The translations under genes and the position numbers were made by a program. Below the pieces are notes generated by a model. It saw only the letters and a list, made by a program, of their open reading frames with translations, ran no database searches and had not been told where the DNA came from. Of a stretch of DNA of 64,000 bases, positions 7,533-19,843 are shown piece after piece (within the stretch, counting starts at the first letter, position 1; the number at the start of each line of letters is the position of its first letter). Source of the stretch: Loktanella sp. M215. GTDB taxonomy: Bacteria; Pseudomonadota; Alphaproteobacteria; Rhodobacterales; Rhodobacteraceae. The stretch is from NCBI RefSeq assembly GCF_021735925.1, contig NZ_WMEA01000001.1:1332001-1396000 (forward strand). The letters run 5' to 3'.

Positions 7533-8680
7533 CGACGCCCTATCCCCTGAACTGGGGTGCCGCGCGTGCCCGCGCCCGCGGCCCTGTCGTGACCTCGCCC
7601 GCGCCGGACCGGAACGCCATCGGCGTGCACGCCGGCGGCTATGCCGTCTATGGCGGGCTGTCCGTCGCCACCGGCGCGCTGGCGGCAGAGCATCATGCGG
7701 ATTACACCGACACGCAGCCGATGGTGCAGATCGGGCCGTTTCCCCAGTGGTCCGACCCCGGACGTATCGTCACCTTCGATCCCTTCGGTCACCGAGTCGT
7801 CCAGGACTTCGGGGCCGAGATTGCGGCCGGGCTGAACCTGCGTCCGACCATCGCCGTGACCACGGGGCAGTTGGCGATTCCGGAAATCGCCACGGCCCTG
7901 TTTCGGCGGGATCTGCAGGCGGACGGCCGTATCCTGTCGCGGCAGGGCGACATCAGCGTGACCAAGATTTCGATCGACCCGGTCTGGCATCTGCCGGGGA
8001 TCGCGCGGCGGCTGGGGCTGGACGAAGGCGTGATGCGGCAGGCCCTCGTCGACCAGTCGGGGGGGATGTATCCCGATCTTGTCGCACGCCCCGACCTGCC
8101 GCTGTTCCTGCCGCCCATCGGTGGCACCAGCGTTTATCTATTCGGCGATCCCGCGCGTCTGGGGCAGGCGCGCACGCAGGTCACCTGCCGGATGCACGAC
8201 GAATGCAACGGGTCGGATGTCTTTGGGTCCGACCTGTGCACCTGCCGTCCCTATCTGATCCACGGGATCGAGGAGTGTATCCGGGGCGCGCAGCAGGGCG
8301 GTGTCGGCATCATCGTCTATAACCGCAAGGAAGGCCGCGCGCTGGGCGAGGTGGTGAAATACCTTGTCTACAACGCGCGCAAGCGGGCCAGCGGTGGCGA
8401 CTTGCCGGGCGAATATTTCACGCATACCCATCAGGTCGCCGGTGTCGACGACATGCGCCTGCAGGAACTCTCGACCGACGTGCTGCATTGGCTGGGCGTG
8501 ACCCGCGTGGCGCACTGGGTGTCGATGAGCAACCTCAAGCGCGATGCGGTACTGCAATCGGGCATTGCCATCGACCGTCAGGTCGAGATTCCCCACGACC
8601 GCATCGCGCCCAACGCGCGGGTCGAAATCTCGGCCAAGATCGGAGCCGGCTATGAAGGCACGTTCGGCCGGACGGGATGA
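7529..8680 (+). CDS. Divergent GTP cyclohydrolase II-family enzyme (URC1-like)
   Basis: A 383-aa protein, about twice a normal RibA cyclohydrolase. The zinc ligands of the GTP cyclohydrolase II fold are kept: C226, C237 and C239 in DEC-x10-CTC. The catalytic loop reads YNRKEGRALGEVVKYLVYNA (264-283), where RibA enzymes have RQEGRGIGL. The long N-terminal extension and the RALGEV variant resemble URC1-type proteins, first described in yeast uracil catabolism, rather than canonical RibA. The usual URC4/DUF1688 partner and a uracil phosphoribosyltransferase are not adjacent. Substrate could be GTP or another ribosylated base. It is the last gene of the operon and converges on glpR. Confidence 0.8.
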   Translation: MTTPYPLNWGAARARARGPVVTSPAPDRNAIGVHAGGYAVYGGLSVATGALAAEHHADYTDTQPMVQIGPFPQWSDPGRIVTFDPFGHRVVQDFGAEIAAGLNLRPTIAVTTGQLAIPEIATALFRRDLQADGRILSRQGDISVTKISIDPVWHLPGIARRLGLDEGVMRQALVDQSGGMYPDLVARPDLPLFLPPIGGTSVYLFGDPARLGQARTQVTCRMHDECNGSDVFGSDLCTCRPYLIHGIEECIRGAQQGGVGIIVYNRKEGRALGEVVKYLVYNARKRASGGDLPGEYFTHTHQVAGVDDMRLQELSTDVLHWLGVTRVAHWVSMSNLKRDAVLQSGIAIDRQVEIPHDRIAPNARVEISAKIGAGYEGTFGRTG

Positions 8681-8694
8681 TCGCCCGCGGTGCG

Positions 8695-9474
8695 TCAGGC
8701 CGGTTCGGCAGAGGGCTGATTGACGCGGATATCGGTGTGCCACCGCGTGCAGAGGTCCTGTAGGCCCTGCGACACGGTGGCGTCCGTAAAGAAGACGTCG
8801 ATATCCGACAGCGATCCGATCCGGGCCGGGGCCTTGCGCTTGAATTTGGTCGAGTCGGCGATCAGCATCTTGCGGCGTGACTGGTTCAGGATCGTCTGGC
8901 TGACGCCGACCTCGCGCAGGTCGAAGTCGAGGATGTCGCCGTCGGGGTCGATGGCCGAACAGCCGATCACGCCGATGTCGAACTTGAATTGCCGGATCGT
9001 GGCGGTGGTGATGTCGCCGGTCAGGCCGCCATCGGACTGCCGCAGGGCACCGCCGGTCACGATCACCTCGCAGTCGGGATTGCGCGTCAGGATGTTGGCC
9101 ACGTTCATGTTGTTGGTGACGACCAGCAGGTTGCGATGGTGCAGCAGTTCGGTCGCCACGGCCTCTGTGCTGGTGCCGATGTTCAGAAAGATGGCGCAAT
9201 CTTCTGGGATTATTGCCGCGCAGGCCTTGGCCATGGCGGTCTTGCCTTCGGCATTCAGACGGCGGCGTTCCTCGTAGGCGATGTTCACGGTGCCGGACGG
9301 CAGCACCGCCCCGCCATGGACACGTTCCAGCTTGCCCGCGTCGGCCAGCTCGCTCAGGTCGCGGCGGATGGTCTGCAGGGTGACGCCCAGATGCTCTGCC
9401 AGATGTTCGACGGTCACCTTGCCGTCGCGCCGTGCGATGTCGAGGATCTCTGGGTGCCTGATGGTTTGCGACAT
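8695..9474 (-). CDS. glpR: DeoR-family repressor of glycerol genes
   Basis: A 259-aa protein. The N-terminal winged helix-turn-helix contains VEHLAEHLGVTLQTIRRDL (22-40), the DeoR signature. The C-terminal sugar-phosphate sensor domain has the phosphate-binding turns NIGTSTEAVA and VVTNNMN and a late LIADSTKF. It is divergent from glpD-glpSTPQUV with a 243-bp space between, as for GlpR-controlled glycerol genes in other proteobacteria. The inducer is expected to be glycerol-3-phosphate (family knowledge). Confidence 0.9.
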   Translation of the reverse strand: MSQTIRHPEILDIARRDGKVTVEHLAEHLGVTLQTIRRDLSELADAGKLERVHGGAVLPSGTVNIAYEERRRLNAEGKTAMAKACAAIIPEDCAIFLNIGTSTEAVATELLHHRNLLVVTNNMNVANILTRNPDCEVIVTGGALRQSDGGLTGDITTATIRQFKFDIGVIGCSAIDPDGDILDFDLREVGVSQTILNQSRRKMLIADSTKFKRKAPARIGSLSDIDVFFTDATVSQGLQDLCTRWHTDIRVNQPSAEPA

Positions 9475-9641
9475 GGGCGTCTTCCGATGGTGACGGCCTG
9501 ACTATGGCAGGGTTTGCGAAAAAAGGAACATGGCTTTTGGTCTCTGATGTTCGTTTTGGCGCGCCATCAAGCCAGATTTGCCGATTGTCCTGACGATTAC
9601 CGCACTGAACCTCCTGATATCCGCCGATTTTGCCAAAAACG

Positions 9642-9668
9642 AAGAAAACCGAAAATGGGGGTTTTCTT
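9642..9668. promoter_or_regulatory. Inverted repeat in the glpR-glpD space, candidate GlpR operator
   Basis: A perfect 9-bp inverted repeat, AAGAAAACC (9642-9650) and GGTTTTCTT (9660-9668), with a 9-bp spacer. The minus strand of this region also contains TTTTCG and TTCGTTTTT motifs; TTCG-rich repeats are common in DeoR/GlpR operators. It lies 50 bp upstream of the glpD start, a fitting place for repression. Binding is inferred. Confidence 0.45.
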
Positions 9669-9717
9669 TTGGGTGCGTCAACGCAATAGTGTTCGTAAGG
9701 ATTTGGGAGGATCCAGT

Positions 9718-11301
9718 GTGAGTGACGACACGGATATCCGTGACCTGCTGGTCATTGGCGGCGGCATAAACGGTTGCGGCATTGCGCGCGATGCGGCAGG
9801 CCGTGGGCTGTCGGTAACGCTGGCCGAAATGTCCGACCTCGCCTCTGCCACGTCCTCTGCGTCGACCAAGCTGTTTCACGGCGGCCTGCGCTATCTGGAG
9901 TATTTCGAGTTTCGACTGGTCCGAGAGGCCTTGATTGAGCGCGAGACGCTGCTGCGCGCGATGCCGCACATCAGCTGGCCTATGCGCTTCGTGCTGCCCT
10001 ATTCCCCCGACATGCGGTTCGAAAACGACACGCCGACATCCAAGCTGATGTCGACCGTCATGCCGTGGATGAAGGGGCGCCGCCCGGCCTGGCTGATCCG
10101 CCTGGGCCTGCTGATGTATGACACGCTGGGCGGTCGCAAGATCCTGCCGGGCACGAAGACGCTGGATCTGACCAACACGCCCGAAGGGGCGCCGTTGATC
10201 GACAGCTTTACAAAAGCCTATGAATACAGCGATTGCTGGGTCGAGGATTCCCGCCTTGTGGCCCTGAATGCCCGCGATGCGGTGGCGCGGGGCGCGAGCG
10301 TGCTGACCCGGACCAAGGTTGTGTCCGCGCAGACCGAGGGCGGTCATTGGGTCGTTACGTTGAAGGATACGGAGACCGGTGCGCAGCGGGTTGTCCGCGC
10401 GCGCATGGTGGTGAATGCAGGCGGGCCGTGGGTGGGGCAGATTTTGCGCCAGCAGATCGGGTCCAACAGTCAGGACGACGTGCGCCTCGTGCGCGGCAGC
10501 CATATCGTCGTCAAGCGGCTGTTCGATCACGACAAATGCTATTTCTTTCAGGGCACCGACGGACGCATCATGTTCGCGATCCCCTACGAGACGGATTTCA
10601 CGCTAATCGGCACGACCGATCAGGAACACCACGACGTGGGCGAAAAGCCGGTCTGTACGCCGGAAGAGCAGCGCTACATGGTCGATTTCGTCAACGCCTA
10701 CCTCAAGCAGCCGATCAGCACCGATGACATCGTCTGGACCTATTCCGGCGTGCGGCCGCTTTACGATGACGGGGCCAGTTCCGCGACGGCGGCCACCCGC
10801 GATTATACGTTGAAGCTGGACGACAGTGCCGGCGCGCCCGCGCTGAACATCTTTGGCGGCAAGATCACGACCTATCGCCGTCTGGCCGAAAGCGCGCTGG
10901 AGAAGATCGGCAAGCGGCTGGATGTGGCCCAAGGGCCGTGGACCGCCGGTGTGGCGATGCCCGGTGGCGATTTTCCGGTGGGCGACGTGGACCGGTTGAT
11001 CGCCGATCTGACGCGTGATTATCCATTCCTGACAGAGCGCTGGGCGCGCCGCCTGATCCGCGCGTATGGCACCGATGCGGCGCTGATCCTGGGCGAGGCC
11101 AAGGCTGCCGCCGATCTGGGGCAGGATTTCGGCGCCACGCTGACGGCGGCAGAGGTCGACTGGCTGATGACCCATGAATTCGCCCGCACCGCCGAGGATG
11201 TCCTGTGGCGGCGCAGCAAGCTGGGCCTGCACGGTGCCGATGGTGCCGCACTTGATACCTACATGACCGCCCGCCGCCCGCAGTTGAAGGACATCGCATG
11301 A
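9718..11301 (+). CDS. glpD: Aerobic glycerol-3-phosphate dehydrogenase
   Basis: A 527-aa flavoprotein that oxidises glycerol-3-phosphate to dihydroxyacetone phosphate and passes electrons to quinone at the inner membrane face. The FAD-binding motif GGGINGCGIARDAAGRG is at residues 14-30, followed by TKLFHGGLRYLEYFE. Later signatures are YSDCWVEDSRL, NAGGPWVGQ, RGSHIVV and FGGKITTYRRLAE. The open frame extends upstream, but GTG 9718 has a strong GGGAGG seven bases before it and gives the correct N-terminus. Its stop overlaps the glpS start by ATGA, so it leads the transporter operon. Confidence 0.95.
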   Translation: MSDDTDIRDLLVIGGGINGCGIARDAAGRGLSVTLAEMSDLASATSSASTKLFHGGLRYLEYFEFRLVREALIERETLLRAMPHISWPMRFVLPYSPDMRFENDTPTSKLMSTVMPWMKGRRPAWLIRLGLLMYDTLGGRKILPGTKTLDLTNTPEGAPLIDSFTKAYEYSDCWVEDSRLVALNARDAVARGASVLTRTKVVSAQTEGGHWVVTLKDTETGAQRVVRARMVVNAGGPWVGQILRQQIGSNSQDDVRLVRGSHIVVKRLFDHDKCYFFQGTDGRIMFAIPYETDFTLIGTTDQEHHDVGEKPVCTPEEQRYMVDFVNAYLKQPISTDDIVWTYSGVRPLYDDGASSATAATRDYTLKLDDSAGAPALNIFGGKITTYRRLAESALEKIGKRLDVAQGPWTAGVAMPGGDFPVGDVDRLIADLTRDYPFLTERWARRLIRAYGTDAALILGEAKAAADLGQDFGATLTAAEVDWLMTHEFARTAEDVLWRRSKLGLHGADGAALDTYMTARRPQLKDIA

Positions 11302-12377
11302 CACTGGAACTTGACGGCGTCAGCTATGTGGTCGGCGCGCAGACCTTCATCCATCCGACGACTTTGACCCTGGAGAAGGGCACGATGAATGTCCTGCTGG
11401 GGCCGACGTCTTCGGGCAAGACGACGCTGATGCGGTTGATGGCGGGCCTTGATGTGCCGACCAAGGGCCGCATCCGCTGGAACGGTGACGACGTGACCGG
11501 CCAGCGTGTGCAGGACCGCAAGATCGCGATGGTCTACCAGCAGTTCATCAACTACCCGGCGATGAGCGTCTACGACAACATTGCCTCGCCCATGAAGCTG
11601 ATGGGTCTGGATAAGAAAGAGATCGACCGCCGCGTGCGCGAGACGGCCGAGCTGATGCAGCTGACGCCGATGCTGCAGCGCAAGCCGCTGGAATTGTCGG
11701 GCGGGCAGCAGCAGCGTTGCGCGCTGGCCCGCGCGCTGGTCAAGAACGCGGGTCTTGTGCTGCTGGACGAGCCGCTGGCGAACCTTGACTACAAGCTGCG
11801 CGAGGAATTGCGTGCCGAAATCCCGCGCATCTTTGCAGAGTCTGGCTCCATCTTCGTCTATGCGACGACAGAGCCGGAGGAGGCGCTGCTGCTGGGCGGC
11901 AATTGCGCGACCCTGTGGGAAGGGCGCGTGACGCAGTTCGGCACCACCTCGCTGGTCTATCGCAATCCCACCGACGCCACGACCGCGCGCGTCTTTTCCG
12001 ACCCGCCGATGAATTTCCTGAGCGTGGAAAAGCGCGGCGACCGTATGCATTTCGGCAAGGACAAATCCATCCCCGCCGTCGAGCGCGACGTGGATGACGG
12101 ACGCTACATGCTCGGCTTCCGGCCCAACCACCTGACGCTGGACGGTGGCGACGACCGCATCCGGTTCGACACGACCCTGTCCGTGATGGAGATCACCGGG
12201 TCGGAGACTTTCGTCCACCTGGCGCATGGCGACGCCCGCTGGGTCGGCCTGATCCACGGTATCCGCGACCTGAAGCCGGGGCAGGCGCTGCCGGTCTACC
12301 TTGACCCGTCGCGTGTCTATCTTTTCGCGGACAATGGCGACCTCGTCGCGACCGCCCCCTATGCAGAGGCCGCCTGA
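11298..12377 (+). CDS. glpS: Glycerol ABC importer ATPase GlpS
   Basis: A 359-aa CUT1-type ABC ATPase with a C-terminal TOBE-like regulatory region. Walker A is GPTSSGKT (35-42), Q-loop VYQQFINYP, signature LSGGQ (133-137), Walker B LVLLDEP (153-159). The switch (H-loop) histidine is missing: YATTEPEEAL has T191 where most relatives have His. The gene order glpD-S-T-P-Q-U-V is that of the Rhizobium leguminosarum glycerol importer, so glycerol is the likely substrate. Confidence 0.9.
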   Translation: MTLELDGVSYVVGAQTFIHPTTLTLEKGTMNVLLGPTSSGKTTLMRLMAGLDVPTKGRIRWNGDDVTGQRVQDRKIAMVYQQFINYPAMSVYDNIASPMKLMGLDKKEIDRRVRETAELMQLTPMLQRKPLELSGGQQQRCALARALVKNAGLVLLDEPLANLDYKLREELRAEIPRIFAESGSIFVYATTEPEEALLLGGNCATLWEGRVTQFGTTSLVYRNPTDATTARVFSDPPMNFLSVEKRGDRMHFGKDKSIPAVERDVDDGRYMLGFRPNHLTLDGGDDRIRFDTTLSVMEITGSETFVHLAHGDARWVGLIHGIRDLKPGQALPVYLDPSRVYLFADNGDLVATAPYAEAA

Positions 12378-12380
12378 CCC

Positions 12381-13459
<1,079 letters not shown>

Positions 13460-13463
<4 letters not shown>

Positions 13464-14328
13464 ACAAGACCGTCAATCAGAAGGCGTGGTTCCTTGTTCT
13501 GCCGGTCCTGCTGCTGGTCGCCTTCTCTGCCGTGATCCCGCTGATGACCGTGGTGAACTATTCGGTGCAGGACACCTTTGGGAACAACCAGTTCTTCTGG
13601 GCGGGGCTGTCGTGGTTCGACGACATGCTGCATTCGGACCGGATGTGGAACGCGCTGGGCCGGCAGATGATGTTCTCGGCCATCATTCTGGCGATCGAGG
13701 TGCCGCTGGGCATCTTTGTCGCCCTCAACATGCCGAAAAAGGGATTCTGGTCGTCCTTCTGCCTTGTCGTGATGTCGCTGCCGCTGCTGATCCCGTGGAA
13801 CGTGGTCGGCACGATCTGGCAGATCTTCGGCCGGGTCGATATCGGCCTGCTGGGCTATACGCTGGCGGCGTTCGGCATCGATTACAACTACACACAGAAC
13901 ATTTTTGATGCCTGGATGACGGTCATTGTCATGGATGTGTGGCACTGGACCTCGCTGGTGGCGCTGCTGGCCTACGCCGGGCTGAGGTCGATCCCCGATG
14001 CCTATTATCAGGCCGCCAAGATTGATCAGGCCAGCCGCTGGGCCGTGTTCCGGTATATCGAGCTGCCGAAGATGGCCGGTGTGCTGATGATCGCGATCCT
14101 GCTGCGGTTCATGGACAGCTTCATGATCTACACCGAACCTTTCGTGCTGACGGGCGGCGGGCCGGGGAACGCCACGACCTTCCTGTCCATCGACCTTGTG
14201 AAGATGGCGTTGGGACAGTTCGACCTCGGCCCCGCAGCCGCATTCAGTCTGATGTATTTCCTCGTCATCATGGCGATCAGCTGGGTGTTCTATACCGTGA
14301 TGACGACCCTCGACAAAAGGGATGGCAA

Positions 14329-14332
<4 letters not shown>
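13460..14332 (+). CDS. glpP: Glycerol ABC importer permease GlpP
   Basis: A 290-aa permease of the sugar/glycerol type (MalF-like) with six predicted helices. The first helix is about residues 9-29 (FLVLPVLLLVAFSAVIPL). The cytoplasmic EAA-type coupling loop is AAKIDQASRWAVFRYIELPK, which contacts the ATPases. The late FVLTGGGPGNATTFL is typical of MalF-family permeases. It overlaps both neighbours by ATGA junctions. Confidence 0.9.
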
Positions 14333-15213
<881 letters not shown>

Positions 15214-15237
15214 TGCGCGCCCTGAAAGGAGCCTGCA

Positions 15238-15513
15238 ATGCTTGACTGGATGGCATGGACCTGGCCCACGGCCGCGTTCTTCATCGTGATCGCCGTGCTG
15301 CTGACCACATTCACGGTGCTGGCGATCCGGTTTCCCGAAGTGCCCCGCAAGGGCGTCCTGCGGATCGAGACCACGCGCGGTGATCGGCTGTTCATCACGC
15401 TGCTCGGCTCCGCTTTCATCAATCTCGCGTGGCTGGGGCTAGCGCTTGGCCCGCAGCCCTACGCGCTGATCGTCTGTCTGGTCTATGCCTTTGCGGTGTT
15501 CCGCTGGGTCTAG
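15238..15513 (+). CDS. glpU: Small membrane subunit GlpU (DUF2160)
   Basis: A 91-aa protein with two or three hydrophobic helices (about 10-30, 51-68, 70-88) separated by a basic loop. It matches DUF2160, a small membrane protein always seen with this glycerol importer and encoded between permease and binding-protein genes. Its exact role is not settled; an accessory membrane subunit is the usual view. A GAAAGGAG site at 15221-15228 precedes the ATG. Confidence 0.85.
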   Translation: MLDWMAWTWPTAAFFIVIAVLLTTFTVLAIRFPEVPRKGVLRIETTRGDRLFITLLGSAFINLAWLGLALGPQPYALIVCLVYAFAVFRWV

Positions 15514-15583
15514 ATCATGTCACATCCCGGTCCAGACCATCGGACCGGCCACCATCGTTCACCAAAAAGGGAGGAAACCTATA

Positions 15584-17302
<1,719 letters not shown>

Positions 17303-17315
17303 ATCTTGATCCTGA

Positions 17316-17348
17316 CCGGGGCGCAGCATCTGCGCCCCGGTTTTTTTT
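17316..17348 (+). terminator. Rho-independent terminator of the glp operon
   Basis: A perfect 10-bp stem, CCGGGGCGCA / TGCGCCCCGG, with a GCATC loop and followed by eight T. A textbook intrinsic terminator. Confidence 0.95.
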
Positions 17349-17610
17349 ACCCGCGCGCGATAATCCACAGACCCCCGGCTGGTGGCGTTGCGTGACAGGG
17401 GGCGACCAGAACGCGCCGCCTTGAAAACAGCACCCTTGATTTTCCCGGCGTTCGTCTTGAGACTTGGTACGACGATGACGATGGCCGCTTTCGGCAATGT
17501 GACGGGACCCATCAGTGGGGAGGCTGATGTGTCGCATAATCCTTACATGACGCCGCTAGACCGCACCCGAGTCGACAGCCTTGTCGCAAGGCATCTTATG
17601 GAGGAAAATC
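17349..17610. other. Leader and promoter region of the ugp operon
   Basis: This stretch between the glp terminator and ugpB must hold the ugp promoter. I searched for a pair of Pho-box direct repeats and for a clear -35/-10 pair and found neither convincingly; a CATAAT at 17535-17540 could be a -10. A strong GGGGAGG at 17517-17523 opens a short frame running into ugpB (listed separately). Confidence 0.4.
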
Positions 17611-17618
17611 ATGAATAA
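17529..17618 (+). CDS. Possible 29-aa upstream ORF overlapping the ugpB start
   Basis: GTG at 17529 sits five bases after a strong GGGGAGG (17517-17523). The frame reads 29 codons, passes through the ugpB ribosome binding site and stops 5 bp inside ugpB (TAA 17616-17618). Such an overlap could couple translation of a leader peptide to ugpB. No known leader motif or codon run is obvious, so this is a suggestion only. An ATG at 17527 in another frame is an alternative start giving a seven-codon peptide. Confidence 0.25.
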   Translation: MSHNPYMTPLDRTRVDSLVARHLMEENHE

Positions 17619-18918
17619 ATTGAACACGCTGGCCGCGTCGCTGGCAGCCCTGACTCTGTCGGGCATGGCCGCACAGGCACAGACCGACATCAGCTGGTGG
17701 CACGCGATGACCGGGGCGAATTCGGAAGTCGTGGAGAAGATCGCCTCCGACTTCAACGCCAGCCAGTCCGATTACAAGATCATGCCCGTCTTCAAGGGCA
17801 CCTATCCCGAGACGCTGAACGCCGGGATCGCCGCGTTCCGCGCGGGGCAGGCCCCCGACATCATTCAGGTCTTCGACGTGGGGACCGGTGTGATGATGGG
17901 TGCCGAAGGCGCTGTGATGCCCGTGGCCGACGTGCTGACCAATGCCGGCATGACCTTTGACAAGTCCGCCTATTTGCCGGGAATCGTGGCCTATTATTCC
18001 AAGCCGGACGGCACGATGCTGTCGTTCCCCTACAACTCGTCCTCGCCGATCACCTATTACAACAAGGACATCTTTGAAAAAGCGGGCCTTGACCCGAACA
18101 CGCCGCCCGCGACCTGGGACGATGTCTGGTCCATGGCCAAGACGATCAAGGAAACGGGTGCCGCCCCCTGCGGCTATACCTCGACCTGGCTGACGTGGAT
18201 CCATCTGGAAAACTTCGCCGCCTGGAACAACGTGCCCTATGCCACCCAAGGCAACGGGCTGGAGCCGGGGGCCACGCCGGAACTGCTGATCAACGCGCCG
18301 ATCTTCGTGAACCATTTCCAGCAGATCGCCGATCTGGCGAAGGACGGGACGTTCAAGTACGGCGGCCGCACGTCAGAGGCCAAGCAGATCTTCCTTGCGG
18401 GGGAATGCGGGATCTTCACCGAAAGCTCTGGCGGTCTGGGCGATATCGTCAAGTCCGGCATGAACTATGGCATCGGGCAACTGCCCTATGACACCGCAGG
18501 CAATGGCCCGCAGAACACCATTCCGGGCGGTGCGTCGCTGTGGGTGATGGGCGGCAAGTCGGACGAGACCTACGCCGGTGTCGCCGCCTTCTTCGATTAC
18601 CTGTCGCAGGCCGACGTGCAAGAATACCTGCACCAGACCTCCGGCTATCTGCCGGTGACGATGGAGGCTTACGAGGCCACCAAGGCCAGCGGGTTCTATG
18701 ACGAAAATCCGGGCCGCGAGACGCCGATCACGCAGATGATGGGCAAGGCGCCTACCGAGAACTCCAAGGGTGTGCGTCTGCCGAACCTGCCGCAGATCCG
18801 CGACATCGAGAACGAGGAGTTCGAAAAGATGCTGGCCGGCGACCAGACCGCCCAGCAGGCGCTGGACAATGCCGTCGAGCGTGGCAACGCCGCCATCAAG
18901 GAGGCCATGGGTCAGTGA
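17611..18918 (+). CDS. ugpB: sn-Glycerol-3-phosphate binding protein
   Basis: A 435-aa periplasmic protein. The signal peptide ends around AAQAQT (residue 23-24), and mature ISWWHAMTG is the characteristic UgpB start. Other family features are PDIIQVFDVGTGVMM, LSFPYNSSSPITYYNKD and the late GGASLWVM and YLPVT. It delivers glycerol-3-phosphate (and perhaps glycerophosphodiesters) to UgpAE. The start is ATG 17611 with GGAGGA upstream. It leads ugpBAEC. Confidence 0.95.
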   Translation: MNKLNTLAASLAALTLSGMAAQAQTDISWWHAMTGANSEVVEKIASDFNASQSDYKIMPVFKGTYPETLNAGIAAFRAGQAPDIIQVFDVGTGVMMGAEGAVMPVADVLTNAGMTFDKSAYLPGIVAYYSKPDGTMLSFPYNSSSPITYYNKDIFEKAGLDPNTPPATWDDVWSMAKTIKETGAAPCGYTSTWLTWIHLENFAAWNNVPYATQGNGLEPGATPELLINAPIFVNHFQQIADLAKDGTFKYGGRTSEAKQIFLAGECGIFTESSGGLGDIVKSGMNYGIGQLPYDTAGNGPQNTIPGGASLWVMGGKSDETYAGVAAFFDYLSQADVQEYLHQTSGYLPVTMEAYEATKASGFYDENPGRETPITQMMGKAPTENSKGVRLPNLPQIRDIENEEFEKMLAGDQTAQQALDNAVERGNAAIKEAMGQ

Positions 18919-18925
18919 CCTGTGA

Positions 18926-18953
18926 CCGGCCGCCCCGCCTGCGGGGCGGCCGG
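18926..18953 (+). terminator. Intercistronic hairpin between ugpB and ugpA
   Basis: A perfect 13-bp GC-rich inverted repeat with a two-base centre, just after the ugpB stop and ending 8 bp before ugpA. No T-run follows, so it more likely attenuates transcription or protects the ugpB message from 3' decay than terminates fully. Confidence 0.75.
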
Positions 18954-18961
18954 ATTCCCCT

Positions 18962-19843
18962 ATGAACCGCGCAACATTCCCCCACCGCTTTTTGCCGTGG
19001 CTGCTGGTCCTGCCGCAGCTGCTGATCTCGCTCGTGTTCTTCTACTGGCCGGCGTTTCAGGCCATGTGGCAGTCGACGTTGAAAGAGGATCCCTTCGGGC
19101 TGAGCTCGAAATTCGTGGGCCTCGACAACTTTCGCAAGGTGCTGAGCGATCCGGCCTACCTCAATTCCATTCAGGTGACGGCGTTCTTTTCCGTCGTGAC
19201 GGCCTTTCTGTCGATGTCCATCGCCCTGCTGCTGGCGGTGCAGGCGGAAAAAGTGCTGACCGGCAAGGCGTTCTATCGCACGCTGATGATCTGGCCCTAT
19301 GCGGTCGCCCCCGCCATTGCCGGCATGCTGTGGCTGTTCATGTTCAACCCGTCGTTCGGCACGCTGGCCTGGCCGCTGCGCCAGATGGGGATCGACTGGG
19401 ACCCGTTGCTGAACTCGAGTCAGGCGATGGGGCTTGTGATCGCGGCGGCCAGTTGGAAGCAGATCAGCTATAACTTCCTGTTCTTCGTGGCAGGGCTTCA
19501 GGCGATCCCGAAGTCCTTGATCGAGGCTGCTGCCATCGACGGTGCAGGCTCTGCCCGCCGGTTCTGGACTATTGTGTTCCCGCTGCTGGCACCCACGACA
19601 TTCTTCCTGCTGGTCGTGAATTCCGTCTACGCCTTGTTCGACACGTTCGGGATCATCCACGCCGTCACCGGCGGTGGCCCCGGCAAGGCGACCGAGACGC
19701 TGGTCTACAAGGTGTACAACGACGGCTACAACAACTTCCTGCTGGGGTCGTCGGCCGCGCAGTCGGTGATCCTGATGGCCATCGTCATCACGCTGACCGC
19801 CTTCCAGTTCAAGTATGTCGAACGGAGGGTGCATTATGGCTGA
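18962..19843 (+). CDS. ugpA: sn-Glycerol-3-phosphate ABC permease UgpA
   Basis: A 293-aa MalF-type permease with six helices. The coupling loop is [20 protein letters not shown] (about 181-200), and the late [18 protein letters not shown] is typical of UgpA. It follows the hairpin after ugpB and overlaps the ugpE start by 8 bp. Confidence 0.93.
   Translation: MNRATFPHRFLPWLLVLPQLLISLVFFYWPAFQAMWQSTLKEDPFGLSSKFVGLDNFRKVLSDPAYLNSIQVTAFFSVVTAFLSMSIALLLAVQAEKVLTGKAFYRTLMIWPYAVAPAIAGMLWLFMFNPSFGTLAWPLRQMGIDWDPLLNSSQAMGLVIAAASWKQISYNFLFFVAGLQAIPKSLIEAAAIDGAGSARRFWTIVFPLLAPTTFFLLVVNSVYALFDTFGIIHAVTGGGPGKATETLVYKVYNDGYNNFLLGSSAAQSVILMAIVITLTAFQFKYVERRVHYG

Noticed and set aside
4813..8680. A duplicated riboflavin operon
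   Set aside because: No RibB, RibE or RibH gene and no RibD deaminase domain; the cyclohydrolase is a divergent type and the neighbours are lipid and redox genes.
17349..17610. Pho box upstream of ugpB
   Set aside because: Fragments such as TGTCGCA occur, but no pair of correctly spaced direct repeats with the expected CTGTCA-type core is present.
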